Source: Variovorax saccharolyticus (GTDB taxonomy: Bacteria > Pseudomonadota > Gammaproteobacteria > Burkholderiales > Burkholderiaceae_C). Taken from it: a stretch of 64,000 nt of DNA. A model generated the notes under the pieces. That model had not been told where the DNA came from and did not search any database. It saw only the letters and a list, made by a program, of their open reading frames with translations. The stretch is from NCBI RefSeq assembly GCF_030316765.1, contig NZ_JASZYT010000013.1, positions 62,001 through 126,000 on the forward strand, in the 5' to 3' direction. Within the stretch, counting starts at the first letter, position 1. Every line of letters begins with the position of its first letter. Below, one piece after another: positions 53,068-61,307 of the stretch. A program made the position numbers and the translations under genes.

Positions 53068-53787
53068 TCATGCACGCAGGCGCAGCAGCTGCGCCTCCAG
53101 CAGATCGACCGCAGCCTTCAGCGCCGATGCGCTGCCGATGTCCAGCGCCGCCAGCGGACGCAGCCCCGCCAGGGCGCTCACGTAGGCGAAGTCGGGCGGC
53201 CCGAGGCCCAGGAATTGCGCATAGGCCGCCTCCGGCGCGCTGCGCAGCAGCAGCACCTCGATCATGGCCAGGTCGGCCCAGGCCCAGTAGTCGCCGCGGC
53301 GCGGGCCCGCCACCTGCTCGCGGATGACAGCGGCGGCCCGGTCGAACTCGGTCGCCAGCTGCAGCGCGGCGATGCCGTCCAGCGCCAGCGGCTGGTCGGC
53401 CTGCAGCGCTTTCGGCGCCAGCAGCAAGCGCGCGATCAGCCGGTTGACCAGGTTGTAGGAATTGGAGATGCCGTAGCGCGGATCGCTCTCGTAGCCATGG
53501 CCGGCGTCGTAGGCCAGCACCGCCAGCTTGAGGTGCGCGATGCGGTCCTCGCCCTCGAGCTCGTCGGCCCAACGGCGCTCGATGCCGCCGGTCAGCCCGA
53601 AACAGTCGCAAAGCTCCGCTGCGCTCCTTGCCGCCAGTTCGGGCAGCGGCGCCTGGACCGCCTCCTCGCCCAGCGCGATGGCCTCCCTGAGCGACGCGAG
53701 CGCCCGGGGGTAGCCCTTGATCCCGCGGTCGCGCTGGTTCTTGGCGCTGGTCTTCAGCTCTCGAATGCGCTCCAGTTCTGGGGTCAT
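53068..53787 (-). CDS. TPR-S-like tetratricopeptide sensor protein
   Basis: A 239-residue all-helical protein. The N-terminal segment MTPELERIRELKTSAKNQRDRGIKGYP and the later DCFGLTGGIERRW, AYDAGHGYESDPRYGISNSYNLVNR and DYWAWADLAMIEVLL segments resemble TPR-S (TRAFs-binding-like) proteins. These were named in comparative work on NTP-dependent bacterial conflict systems. The strictly placed SYNLVNRL and GYESD motifs are unlike ordinary TPRs and suggest a ligand pocket. The ATG overlaps the protease stop (ATGA), so the two are translated together. Predicted role: sensing a nucleotide-derived signal for the partner protease or effector. This is inference. Confidence 0.72.
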   Translation of the reverse strand: MTPELERIRELKTSAKNQRDRGIKGYPRALASLREAIALGEEAVQAPLPELAARSAAELCDCFGLTGGIERRWADELEGEDRIAHLKLAVLAYDAGHGYESDPRYGISNSYNLVNRLIARLLLAPKALQADQPLALDGIAALQLATEFDRAAAVIREQVAGPRRGDYWAWADLAMIEVLLLRSAPEAAYAQFLGLGPPDFAYVSALAGLRPLAALDIGSASALKAAVDLLEAQLLRLRA

Positions 53788-55865
53788 GGTGCGGCTCCGT
53801 CCAGGTCGTCGAGTTCGTCGAGCACTTCGAATATCTGATCGCGCATCGCCTTGAGGTGAGCGCCGGCGGGCGCGGGAAGCCCGAACTGCAACACGTCGTT
53901 GCCCAGCTTGCGCAGCGCCGCGCGCAGGCCGGGATCGCTCGCCCATTGCTCTTTGGGGTGACGCTGCGACAGGTAGCACCAGGCCGCGATCCAGCGCTCC
54001 TTGATGCTGTGGTCCAGATCCTTGCCGTAGCCTGCGTTGGCCGAGTAGAGCAGCGGCGAGCGGCCGCCCGCCTGCGGGTCCTTGCCGAAGGGCGACTCGA
54101 TGGTGGAACGCAGCAGGTCGTGCGGTTCGATCGTGATGTGCTCCTGCTTCCAGTCGAAGTGATCGCGGCAGGTGCGGAAGGTGGCGTCGTGCGGCAACGC
54201 GGTCGCGGCCACCGGAGCGGGCTGCTGGCGCACGATCGCATCGTGCACGCCGAGTGCCGCCGCGATCGCCTCGTCATCGGCGACCGGGTCCTCGGGCGCG
54301 GCCCGATAGAGCGCGGGCGACCACAGGGCCTCCATGCGCTGCAGCTGGACCAGCGCGCCAGGGGCGGCCGCGGCTTCGTGCGCGCTCTGCTCGATCAGCA
54401 CGACCGCGTCCATGTCGGAGCAGGCGAGGCGGACACCGAACTCGAAAAACACGTTGGCGCGCCAGCCGGTCCAGTCGACCAGGCAGGTGCGGGCCCAGCG
54501 GATGCCCTCGTACAGGGCCTGGCCGACCAGCCGCGGCGATGCCATGTCGAGCATCCGGGCGACCTCGCCGTCCGGATAGTGGGCCAGCACCGAGTTCGAC
54601 AGGCGCAGCCAGTTGTCCTCGTGCTCCTTGCCGAAGGAGCACAGCATCAGGACCCGGTCGAGCGCGCTTCGACCCTCGACATCGGTCGACGGAAAGGGGC
54701 AGCGAACCGCGTCGTAGGCCGGCAGATCGAGGTAGGCGGGCTGCGCCGCGAGTTCCTGCCAGCCGCGCTTGATCGCGGCCGGAATCGCGACCAGGGGATG
54801 GCGCACATCCTTGGGCGGGTAGCCGCTGCCGTGGTGGATGAGCCGGGTCTCCTGGATGTTGAACGGCAGCCGCGACAGCTGGTCGTGGGTCAGCACGTCG
54901 GCCACGCTGGTCAAGGTGATGCCGCGGTGCACGACCGCGCGCACCCCCAGGGCCAGCATGACGGCGGGCTCGAAGCCGGTGGCATCGAAGACTGCGACCG
55001 GCGCCAGGCACAGGGCCCTGACGAATCGCAGCCAGTGCCCCGGCGATTCCAGGGCGTCCGCGATCCGGACCCTGACCGCAGCGGGTTCGAAGCGGACACC
55101 GGTCGCGGCCTCCAGCGCCTTCGCCTCCTTGGTGAGTGCGCCGTCGACCCAGTCGGCCAGGCCGGTCTTGCTCTTCTTTCTCTCGGCCTCCACCACCAGC
55201 ACCCAGGTGCCCGCCGGCAAAGGATCGAGCCAGGGCTTGGACAGGGCGAGGCGAAAGCCGTGATTCAGCAGCAGAAGGCTGGCCGGCACGGCAGCCAGCC
55301 GTCCGCCCTGGAAGCTCTTCGGCACCTCCTTCACCAGGCCTGCCAGCCGGTCGCCGACGAACACCGGCGCGCCCGAGATGCCGGCCCATTCGTCTGCCGG
55401 CGGCGGCGCATCCACGGTGAGCTCGAGCTCGCGCGCGCCCTGGCCGCCGCCACCGAGCGCTTGCAGCTTGCCGCCCAGGCCGACCGTCTTCCAGGCGATC
55501 TTGCCGGCCTGGTCGACGCTGCCGGCCTTCGGGTAGGCGCTCGAGTGCCACACGGCGTCGTCTTCGAAGGCGGCTTCGACCCAGTTCACCTCGGCCAGCT
55601 CGGCCAGGGGCGCCTCCAGGCGAAGCAGCACGGCGTCGAGGGCAGCGTCGCGCCACACGGGCTGCAGCTGGACCGCGAGCCATTGGGCCGGGTCGTCGGT
55701 GCGCACCTCGAGCCGGGTGAGCTCGAGCTCGGGAACGACATGGCTCGCGGTCAGCACCAGGCCGGCCGTGAGCAGGTACCCGGTGCCTATGCTGTACGAC
55801 TCGCCCTGCGCGCCTGTCGATGTGGCCTTGACGAGCACGAGGCGTTCGCGCGCGAGGCCGGCCAC
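53784..55865 (-). CDS. Trypsin-like protease fused to NDT/TIR-like signalling domain
   Basis: A 693-residue cytoplasmic protein from a GTG at 55865. Residues 1-205 are a trypsin-like protease with His42 (TASHVV), Asp77 (ALDAVLLRL) and Ser164 (AGISGAPVF). No signal peptide is seen. The middle (about 215-500) shows two motifs of the nucleoside-deoxyribosyltransferase/TIR-like type. At 293-307, VFDATGFEPAVMLALG has Ala where Asn and Glu are expected. At 464-477, DWTGWRANVFFEFG is intact with Asn471 and Glu475. The tail has FRTCRDHFDWKQEHITIEPHDLLRSTI and a helical end. It lies between Trypco2-like and TPR-S-like genes. Predicted role: a regulated protease effector. Confidence 0.75.
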   Translation of the reverse strand: MAGLARERLVLVKATSTGAQGESYSIGTGYLLTAGLVLTASHVVPELELTRLEVRTDDPAQWLAVQLQPVWRDAALDAVLLRLEAPLAELAEVNWVEAAFEDDAVWHSSAYPKAGSVDQAGKIAWKTVGLGGKLQALGGGGQGARELELTVDAPPPADEWAGISGAPVFVGDRLAGLVKEVPKSFQGGRLAAVPASLLLLNHGFRLALSKPWLDPLPAGTWVLVVEAERKKSKTGLADWVDGALTKEAKALEAATGVRFEPAAVRVRIADALESPGHWLRFVRALCLAPVAVFDATGFEPAVMLALGVRAVVHRGITLTSVADVLTHDQLSRLPFNIQETRLIHHGSGYPPKDVRHPLVAIPAAIKRGWQELAAQPAYLDLPAYDAVRCPFPSTDVEGRSALDRVLMLCSFGKEHEDNWLRLSNSVLAHYPDGEVARMLDMASPRLVGQALYEGIRWARTCLVDWTGWRANVFFEFGVRLACSDMDAVVLIEQSAHEAAAAPGALVQLQRMEALWSPALYRAAPEDPVADDEAIAAALGVHDAIVRQQPAPVAATALPHDATFRTCRDHFDWKQEHITIEPHDLLRSTIESPFGKDPQAGGRSPLLYSANAGYGKDLDHSIKERWIAAWCYLSQRHPKEQWASDPGLRAALRKLGNDVLQFGLPAPAGAHLKAMRDQIFEVLDELDDLDGAAP

Positions 55866-55869
55866 GTGG

Positions 55870-56208
55870 TCAATCTCCGGACGGCGCCTGCCGGGTGGTC
55901 GAGGAGACCCTGAGGCGGGCTCCCGTGGCCGGGTCCATCGGCGTGAGCGTCAGCTTGAAGGTGTGGGCCGCATCGCGCCCGGCCTCGACATTGGCGCCCG
56001 CCTTGACCACCCAGAAGGCGATGCCGCCTTCGGCCTTCGCCTTCCTCGACACCGCCACCTTGAGTTCGAGCTCGACCTTCTCGATGTCGAACTGCACGGT
56101 CTTCTTCGAGCCCGACTCCAGCGAGGCCTGAAGTTCGCTGCGGAGGTTCTCGAGCATCTCGGCAAGCCCGATGTCCGATCCTTCGGCGGGCGGCTTGTTG
56201 TCGGCCAT
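55870..56208 (-). CDS. Trypco2-like trypsin-co-occurring domain protein
   Basis: A 112-residue protein. After a short acidic start it has LAEMLENLRSELQASLESG (helix), FDIEKVELELKVAV, GGIAFWVVKAGANVEAG and HTFKLTLTPMDP. This helix plus beta-sheet plan matches the trypsin-co-occurring domain 2 family, usually encoded next to trypsin-like proteases of predicted conflict systems. The protease gene begins four bases after its stop, so it is the first gene of a three-gene unit. It might hold the protease inactive or deliver a signal to it. The start at 56208 lacks a strong ribosome site. Confidence 0.78.
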   Translation of the reverse strand: MADNKPPAEGSDIGLAEMLENLRSELQASLESGSKKTVQFDIEKVELELKVAVSRKAKAEGGIAFWVVKAGANVEAGRDAAHTFKLTLTPMDPATGARLRVSSTTRQAPSGD

Positions 56209-56326
56209 GGCGATTTTCCCAGTCGGGGTGGAACCTCGACGCTTGTACACCGGTTGGGCCTGCCAGCACAAGACGCCCCCGCTTGAGCGACCAGGATGCC
56301 TCCGCCTCGGCCGAAGGCGGGACTCG

Positions 56327-56773
56327 TCAGCCCGGAATGTCCGGCTCGACCAGCTGGGCCAGCGCGATCAGCGACTCCTGCCAGCCCAGGTAGCACATCT
56401 CGACCGGAATCACTTCGGGGATGCCTTCCTGGACGATGGACAGGTCGGTGCCGCAGGACACGGGGGTCAGCGTCACGCTGGTCTTCATGGTGCCGGGCAG
56501 GTTGGGGTCGTCGAAGGCCGCGTCGTAGGCGATGCGCCGGCCGGGGCTCAGTTCCAGGTATTTGCCGCCGAACGAATGGCTGTGGCCGGTGCCGAAATTG
56601 GTGAAGGACATGCGCCAGGCGCCCCCGACCACGGCCTCCATGGCGTGGACCTGGCCGGTGAATCCGAAGGGCGGCAGCCAGCGCTCGAAAGCCCTGGGTT
56701 CGATGAAGGCGCGATAGAGGCGGTCCGGGGTGGTGCGCAGCACGCGGTGCAGGCGGACGGTATTGGTCGACAT
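56327..56773 (-). CDS. SRPBCC (AHSA1-like) protein
   Basis: A 148-residue protein of the activator-of-Hsp90-homologue/START group. It shows RVLRTTPDRLYRAFIEPRAFERWLPPFGF, MSFTNFGTG and ELSPGRRIAYDAAF, and it ends GWQESLIALAQLVEPDIPG, which is typical of the group. The substrate or client is unknown. AGGAGAACACATCC precedes the ATG. It is 118 bases from the Trypco2-like gene and 112 from the small membrane protein, both in the same direction, and may be its own unit. Confidence 0.85.
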   Translation of the reverse strand: MSTNTVRLHRVLRTTPDRLYRAFIEPRAFERWLPPFGFTGQVHAMEAVVGGAWRMSFTNFGTGHSHSFGGKYLELSPGRRIAYDAAFDDPNLPGTMKTSVTLTPVSCGTDLSIVQEGIPEVIPVEMCYLGWQESLIALAQLVEPDIPG

Positions 56774-56885
56774 GGATGTGTTCTCCTGATGTGCAGAGGA
56801 TGACCCTCAGTGGCACGTCGAACGAGCCTGCGGGAAATCGACATTCCGCAAGATACGGGACAACCCTTGGTCTGGCCGACCGCCC

Positions 56886-57209
56886 TCAGGCCTCGATCGC
56901 GTTCAACGCGAGCCCCCGGCGCTGGCGAAAGCGGGCCCGCAGCAGGGCCGTCGAGCACCACAGCAGCGCGACGTTCGCGGCCAGCCCCAGGCAGACGACG
57001 ACGGCAGCGCGATCCGCGAAGCCCGGGCCGAAATCCAGCAGCAGCAGCAGGAAGGTCCAGGGCAGGGCACACAGGATCGCGAGGGTCAGCAGGAGCCCCT
57101 GCTCCGAGGGCCGCAGCGCCGCCGCGCCCAGCGCGACCGCGAGTGCCGAGAAGGCGCCCGGGAGCCACCATGCGTGGCGATAGATGAGCGGCAGGCGAGG
57201 GCTGGACAT
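56886..57209 (-). CDS. Small membrane protein of unknown function
   Basis: A 107-residue protein with three hydrophobic segments: WWLPGAFSALAVALGAAAL, LLLTLAILCALPWTFLLLLLDF and AVVVCLGLAANVALLWCS (each noted by its core). A basic tail follows (RARFRQRRG). I do not recognise the family. The start at 57209 leaves a reasonable leader to the divergent gene at 57397. The divergent spacing of 187 bases leaves room for promoters in both directions, but no clear one was seen. Confidence 0.65.
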   Translation of the reverse strand: MSSPRLPLIYRHAWWLPGAFSALAVALGAAALRPSEQGLLLTLAILCALPWTFLLLLLDFGPGFADRAAVVVCLGLAANVALLWCSTALLRARFRQRRGLALNAIEA

Positions 57210-57396
57210 GGAGAAATTGTGGGGCGCGCCGGCTTGCGAAGCCTGCGCAATTTCACACACAAAAGGGGAGTCGCGGTGTTTGTCGTTTCGCCCCCACACG
57301 CGGGGTCGCTCGACGGTGCCGGAAACGGCCGGCTCGGCGCTGCGGCAGAATTCGCCTCAAGGCGAACGCTCGTGTTCGATCTCGGTGGAGTGGCTG

Positions 57397-58485
57397 ATGG
57401 CTGTATTGCTGAGCGAAATCAAATGGGGCGACCCGGTCCTGCCGGCGACCCACGATCTGGAGTGGGAAGCCGAGCTGAAACGCCGCGGCGCCCAGATCCT
57501 GGAGGTCGACCGCCGGGTCGCACCGAACCGCTGGCTGCGCGAGGCAGCCTACGAGGCAACCAACTACGTGCCGATCGCCCTGTCGGAGCGCCTGCACCGC
57601 ATGGGCAACATGGTGACGGCACAGGAGAACGCCTGCCGCTACTGCTACGGCGCGAACCGCGCCTACATGAAGGTGCTGGGCTATTCGGAATCCTTCATCC
57701 AGCAAGTCGAACGCGACGTCCAGACGGCCGAGCTGGACGCCAAGGAACGCGCCTACATCGCCTTCTGCCGGAGCCTCGCGCGCTCGCGGCCGCGCCCGGC
57801 CGCGGCCGAACGCACGGCCCTGCTCGAACTCGGCTACACCCCGGACCAGATCGGCGAGATCGCCTTCGCGATCTCGATCGGGTGCTTCTACAACCGCGTC
57901 AGCACCCTGCTGGCCGTGCCGTCGGAACAGAAGTTCGAGCGCATGGCCAGCGGGCCGTTCCGGTGGGTGCTCCAGCTCGCGCTGCCGCTGATGAAGAAGT
58001 TCGGGCCACGCAGGCCGGTGCAGGCGGCGCCGGATCGGGCCGCCTTGGCCGCCGGCCCCTTCGGCATGGTGGCGGCGCCGCTGGCCGGCCTGCGCGCGGG
58101 CGCCGTCATGAAGGCGGCGCTCGACGGCGCGTTCGAGTCGGGCCGGCTGAGCCGCAGCGCGAAGCTGCTGATGTTCGCCGTGGTCGCGCGCACCCTCGGC
58201 TGCCCGCATTGCGAAGCCGACGCGAACCGGTTGCTGGCCGAAGAGGGGCTGCGCCCGGCGGAGATCGAGAGCGCCATCGCGACGCTGCACTGCCCCCGCC
58301 TGGCGCAGCGCGAAGCCGGGCTGCTGGCCTGGGCGCGCGACACCGTCTACTACGAACCTTCGTCGATCCAGCAAAAGACGCGCGCGCTCGGTGCCGAACT
58401 GGGCGACGCCGACGCCTTGCTCGAAGCCATCGGCGTGGCATCCCTGGCGAACGGGACCGTCCGGCTGGCCATGCTGCTGGAATGA
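57397..58485 (+). CDS. Double AhpD-like (carboxymuconolactone decarboxylase family) protein
   Basis: A 362-residue protein with two AhpD-type halves. The first (about 40-190) has Glu77 and the C-x-x-C pair Cys80/Cys83 (ENACRYCYGAN). The second (about 235-362) has Cys269/Cys272 (LGCPHCEADAN). The His that completes the AhpD proton relay is not seen in the usual place after either pair. Such proteins can act as peroxidase or disulphide-relay enzymes. The start at 57397 was chosen for its GGTGGAG upstream and fold coverage. The stop overlaps the cyclase start as ATGA. Confidence 0.85.
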   Translation: MAVLLSEIKWGDPVLPATHDLEWEAELKRRGAQILEVDRRVAPNRWLREAAYEATNYVPIALSERLHRMGNMVTAQENACRYCYGANRAYMKVLGYSESFIQQVERDVQTAELDAKERAYIAFCRSLARSRPRPAAAERTALLELGYTPDQIGEIAFAISIGCFYNRVSTLLAVPSEQKFERMASGPFRWVLQLALPLMKKFGPRRPVQAAPDRAALAAGPFGMVAAPLAGLRAGAVMKAALDGAFESGRLSRSAKLLMFAVVARTLGCPHCEADANRLLAEEGLRPAEIESAIATLHCPRLAQREAGLLAWARDTVYYEPSSIQQKTRALGAELGDADALLEAIGVASLANGTVRLAMLLE

Positions 58486-59264
58486 CGGCGCTGGCCTGGG
58501 TCCTTGCCGGGGTCGGGGCGATCGTCCTCTCGGGCCTGGCGGCGCTGGTGCTGCGCAGCCGGCGCCAGGCCGACCAGCTCGAGAGCCTGCTGCTGGCCGC
58601 CGACGAAAGACTGGAGCGGCTGCAACGCCAGTTCGAGCGCTTCGTGCCGGCCGACGTGGTGGAGCGGCTGACCCGCACCGGTGACGCCTTCACGCCCGAA
58701 CGACGCCAGGTGACGATGCTGTTCGCCGACCTGCGCGGCTTCACCGCCCTGTGCGATCGGCTCGACCCCGCGGTCACGGTGAACATCCTGAACGACTACT
58801 TCCGCCACATGACGGCGGCCATCGCCCACCACCACGGGCACGTCACGGAGTTCGTGGGCGATGGCCTGCTGGCCCTGTTCGGTGCCATGGAATCCAACCC
58901 CTGGCAGGCGCGGGACGCCGTGCTGGCCGGCGTGGAAATGCGCGCGGCGCTGGCGCGCTACAACGCCACCCTGCGCGAGCAGGGCCTGCCCGAACTGCGC
59001 TTCGGCGTCGGCATCCACGGCGGGGAAGTGGTGGCGGGCGTGATCGGCACTGCCGGGCTGTCGAAGTTCAGCGTGACCGGCGACCCGATCAACGTCGCCT
59101 CCCGGGTCGAGGGCTTGACCAGCACGTACCAGGTCGATCTGCTGATCACGGAAGACATCCGCCGCACGGTCGGTGACCAGTTCCGCCTGCGCCCCATGCC
59201 GCCGGCAAGCGTCAAGGGCAAGGCGGAGCCGATCCAGACCTACTACGTGGAACCGGGCGAGTGA
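58482..59264 (+). CDS. Membrane-anchored class III nucleotide cyclase
   Basis: A 260-residue protein: one N-terminal membrane helix (about 4-24), a short coiled coil (28-52, LESLLLAADERLERLQRQFERF) and a class III cyclase domain (about 76-255). Metal ligands Asp83 (FADLRGFT) and Asp127 (FVGDGLLALFG) are present, as are the transition-state Asn204 and Arg208 (DPINVASR). Base-selecting positions are mixed: Glu123 where many adenylyl cyclases have Lys, and Asp201 as in adenylyl cyclases, so ATP or GTP preference cannot be read. It is coupled to the AhpD-like gene, suggesting redox control of cyclic nucleotide signalling. Confidence 0.88.
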   Translation: MTALAWVLAGVGAIVLSGLAALVLRSRRQADQLESLLLAADERLERLQRQFERFVPADVVERLTRTGDAFTPERRQVTMLFADLRGFTALCDRLDPAVTVNILNDYFRHMTAAIAHHHGHVTEFVGDGLLALFGAMESNPWQARDAVLAGVEMRAALARYNATLREQGLPELRFGVGIHGGEVVAGVIGTAGLSKFSVTGDPINVASRVEGLTSTYQVDLLITEDIRRTVGDQFRLRPMPPASVKGKAEPIQTYYVEPGE

Positions 59265-59336
59265 GTAGACCCCTGGCGCGCTTGAACTGCACCCGGCCAT
59301 GACCTAGGCTTGCCCGACAACCTGACGGAGACCGGC

Positions 59337-59549
59337 ATGACCATCCCGACCACAGGCCCATTCCCTCACCTGATCGGCAACTTCCAGCCCCTTGTCGAAT
59401 GGCAGGCGGCCTGGCTCGACGGCCTGATGCAGGCCCAGAAGTTGCAACTCGAAATGCTCAGTGCCTGGCGCAGCCCGCTGGCCTTGAATCAGGAGCTGTT
59501 CGACCAATGGATCGCGCATTTCGGCGGCGGTGTTCCGATCGACGGCTAG
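59337..59549 (+). CDS. Small amphipathic protein of unknown function
   Basis: A 70-residue protein starting at 59337 with CTGACGGAGACC upstream. It is rich in Trp (four) and Leu/Gln: WQAAWLDGLMQAQKLQLEMLSAW could form one long amphipathic helix, a feature shared with phasin-like or membrane-surface proteins. There is no signal peptide and no recognised domain. It follows the cyclase by 72 bases in the same direction. Coding use is like its neighbours, so it is likely a real gene. Confidence 0.6.
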   Translation: MTIPTTGPFPHLIGNFQPLVEWQAAWLDGLMQAQKLQLEMLSAWRSPLALNQELFDQWIAHFGGGVPIDG

Positions 59550-59598
59550 CAGCGGCCGCGCGGTGACAATCGACGGTTCCGCTCAAGACCCCGCACCG

Positions 59599-60216
59599 AT
59601 GCCTGCCGCCTCCTACCTGCTGCTCTCGCTCACCGACCCTCGACCGCCGGCCAGCGACCCGCCTTGTCTCAACAGCGCGGGCCGATGGGCGTTCCACGGG
59701 TCGGCGCAGTCTCCGCTGCTGGCCTGGCGAGCCGAGGATGGTGCCGCTGCGCAAGCTGCCGCCGAGCGCGCATCCAGGGCCCGCGGCCGCGCGGTCCAGG
59801 CGTTGCCGCGAGCCGACGCCTCCTGGCTGGAAGGGCGCGAGATCCTGATCTTCAGCGAGCTCTTGGAACCCGCGCTTCTGGGCTGCGCGCCGCACAGTGC
59901 GGCGAAGGCCCGCCGTCTGCGCAACGAGGCCGACAAGCTCGAAGCCTTCAGCATGGTCGTTCGCGCGGCCTCGGAGGCGGCCGATCACGACGCATTCACC
60001 GAAGTGAGCCGTGCCGCCACCACCGCGCTGCGCGCGAAGTTCGGCGGCGGCTCGATCACGTCGGCCTTTGCGTGGCTGGCCGGCCGCTTCGGACAGGAGG
60101 CGCTGGAGAGCGTGCTGACAGGGGAGGTGGACCTGGAAGGACCGCTTTCAGTCCAGCAGGTCGTCGCGGCCGTGACGCTGGCAAGGCGTGCCGAACTGCA
60201 TGGCGCGGGCGCTTGA
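59599..60216 (+). CDS. Hypothetical protein (uncharacterised Ala-rich cytoplasmic protein)
   Basis: A 205-residue protein from the ATG at 59599; a GTG at 59563 would add 12 residues. The N-terminal half contains LNSAGRWAFHGSAQSPLLAWRAEDGAAAQ and ASWLEGREILIFSELLEPALLG. The C-terminal half is helical (KLEAFSMVVRAASEAADHDAFTEVSRAATTAL, then FAWLAGRFGQEALESVL). No domain was recognised. Codon use fits the local genome. It converges on the small Cys-containing protein. Confidence 0.6.
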   Translation: MPAASYLLLSLTDPRPPASDPPCLNSAGRWAFHGSAQSPLLAWRAEDGAAAQAAAERASRARGRAVQALPRADASWLEGREILIFSELLEPALLGCAPHSAAKARRLRNEADKLEAFSMVVRAASEAADHDAFTEVSRAATTALRAKFGGGSITSAFAWLAGRFGQEALESVLTGEVDLEGPLSVQQVVAAVTLARRAELHGAGA

Positions 60217-60237
60217 GGACGTCGGACCGCGGCGCGC

Positions 60238-60429
60238 CTAGGCGCACTTCGGCGCGCAGACGAGGTGGTTCTTGCCGAGGAAGCGCCGCGAAGCCATCGA
60301 GGTGCGCAGGACGAACTTGCCGCACTTGAAGCACGACATCATCGATTCGGCGCGCGGGGTGGTGATGATGGAGCCTGGCGCCTTCTTGAGGTAGCGCAGG
60401 CCATCCTGGGTGAGTTGGGTGTCCGACAT
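60238..60429 (-). CDS. Small Cys-containing (possible zinc-binding) protein
   Basis: A 63-residue protein from the ATG at 60429. Two Cys pairs, CFKCGK and CAPKCA at the C-terminus, could form a zinc knuckle; the segment between is basic and contains FLGKNHLV. It is short and conserved-looking (SMMSCFKCGKFVLRTSM). No family was recognised. The 80 bases upstream contain an AT-rich stretch that may be its promoter. Confidence 0.6.
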   Translation of the reverse strand: MSDTQLTQDGLRYLKKAPGSIITTPRAESMMSCFKCGKFVLRTSMASRRFLGKNHLVCAPKCA

Positions 60430-60509
60430 AAGGGGCCATATTTTACCCGGGAACAATTAGACACGCGATGCATCCGGGCACTGGCACGCACGAATAGAGT
60501 CTCGTCCCT

Positions 60510-61235
60510 TCAGTCCTGCGGCACATACATGTAGCCGGCGTTGCGCACCGTGCGGATGCAACGCGGCTCGTGCGCCGGCTCGGGCTCGACCTTGCGGCGC
60601 AGCCGGCCGATGCGGATGTCGATCGAACGGTCGAAGGGTTCCCACTCCCGGTTGCGCGTGTGCATCAGCAGCTGGTCGCGCGACAGCACGCGGTTCGGGT
60701 TGGCCAGGAACACGCGAAGCAGTTCGAACTCCATCGCCGTCATCGCCACTTCGGCGCCGTCGGCCTCGAACAGGCGGCGCGCGTCGACGTCCAGCTCGCA
60801 GCGGCCGAAGCGCTGGCGCGAGCCTGCGGGCACGGCCGGCGTCGCCGCGCCGGCCGGGGGCTTGGCCTGCAGGCGGCGCAGCACGCTCTTCACCCGCGCC
60901 AGCAGCTCGCGCGGATCGAAGGGCTTGGCGATGTAGTCGTCGGCCCCGACCTCCAGGCCGACGACACGGTCGATGACGTCGCCCGATGCGGTGACCATGA
61001 TGATTCCCAGGTCGTAGCGTTCACGCAGGTACTTGGCCAGGCTCAGGCCGTCCTCGCCGGGCAGCCTGATGTCCAGCAGCACGGCGTCGGGCAATTCGCG
61101 CTCGATGCATTCGCGCATCTGCACGCCGCTCCCGGCTTCCGCCACGGTGAAGGCGTGCGCTTCGAAGTACTCGCGCAGCATCGCGCGCACCGACGGGTCA
61201 TCGTCGACGATGAGCAGGCGGGACAGCGCGTCCAT
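60510..61235 (-). CDS. OmpR/PhoB-type response regulator
   Basis: A 241-residue two-domain regulator. The receiver domain (about 5-118) has the acidic pocket VDDD near 10-13, the phosphorylated Asp in LLDIRLPGEDG (about 55), Thr/Ser in MVTASGD and Lys in AKPFDP. The winged-helix output (about 140-238) has LTAMEFELLRVFLANPNRVLSRDQL and RSIDIRIGRLRRKVE. The ATG at 61235 was chosen; a TTG at 61253 is possible. No histidine kinase is encoded beside it, so it is an orphan here. Its targets cannot be inferred. Confidence 0.88.
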   Translation of the reverse strand: MDALSRLLIVDDDPSVRAMLREYFEAHAFTVAEAGSGVQMRECIERELPDAVLLDIRLPGEDGLSLAKYLRERYDLGIIMVTASGDVIDRVVGLEVGADDYIAKPFDPRELLARVKSVLRRLQAKPPAGAATPAVPAGSRQRFGRCELDVDARRLFEADGAEVAMTAMEFELLRVFLANPNRVLSRDQLLMHTRNREWEPFDRSIDIRIGRLRRKVEPEPAHEPRCIRTVRNAGYMYVPQD

Positions 61236-61307
61236 GGCGCGATTTTGCGCCAAGGGCCCGGAATTCAGCCAACGGCACCGCGCCAGATTCGAGGCCGGCC
61301 CGGGGTC

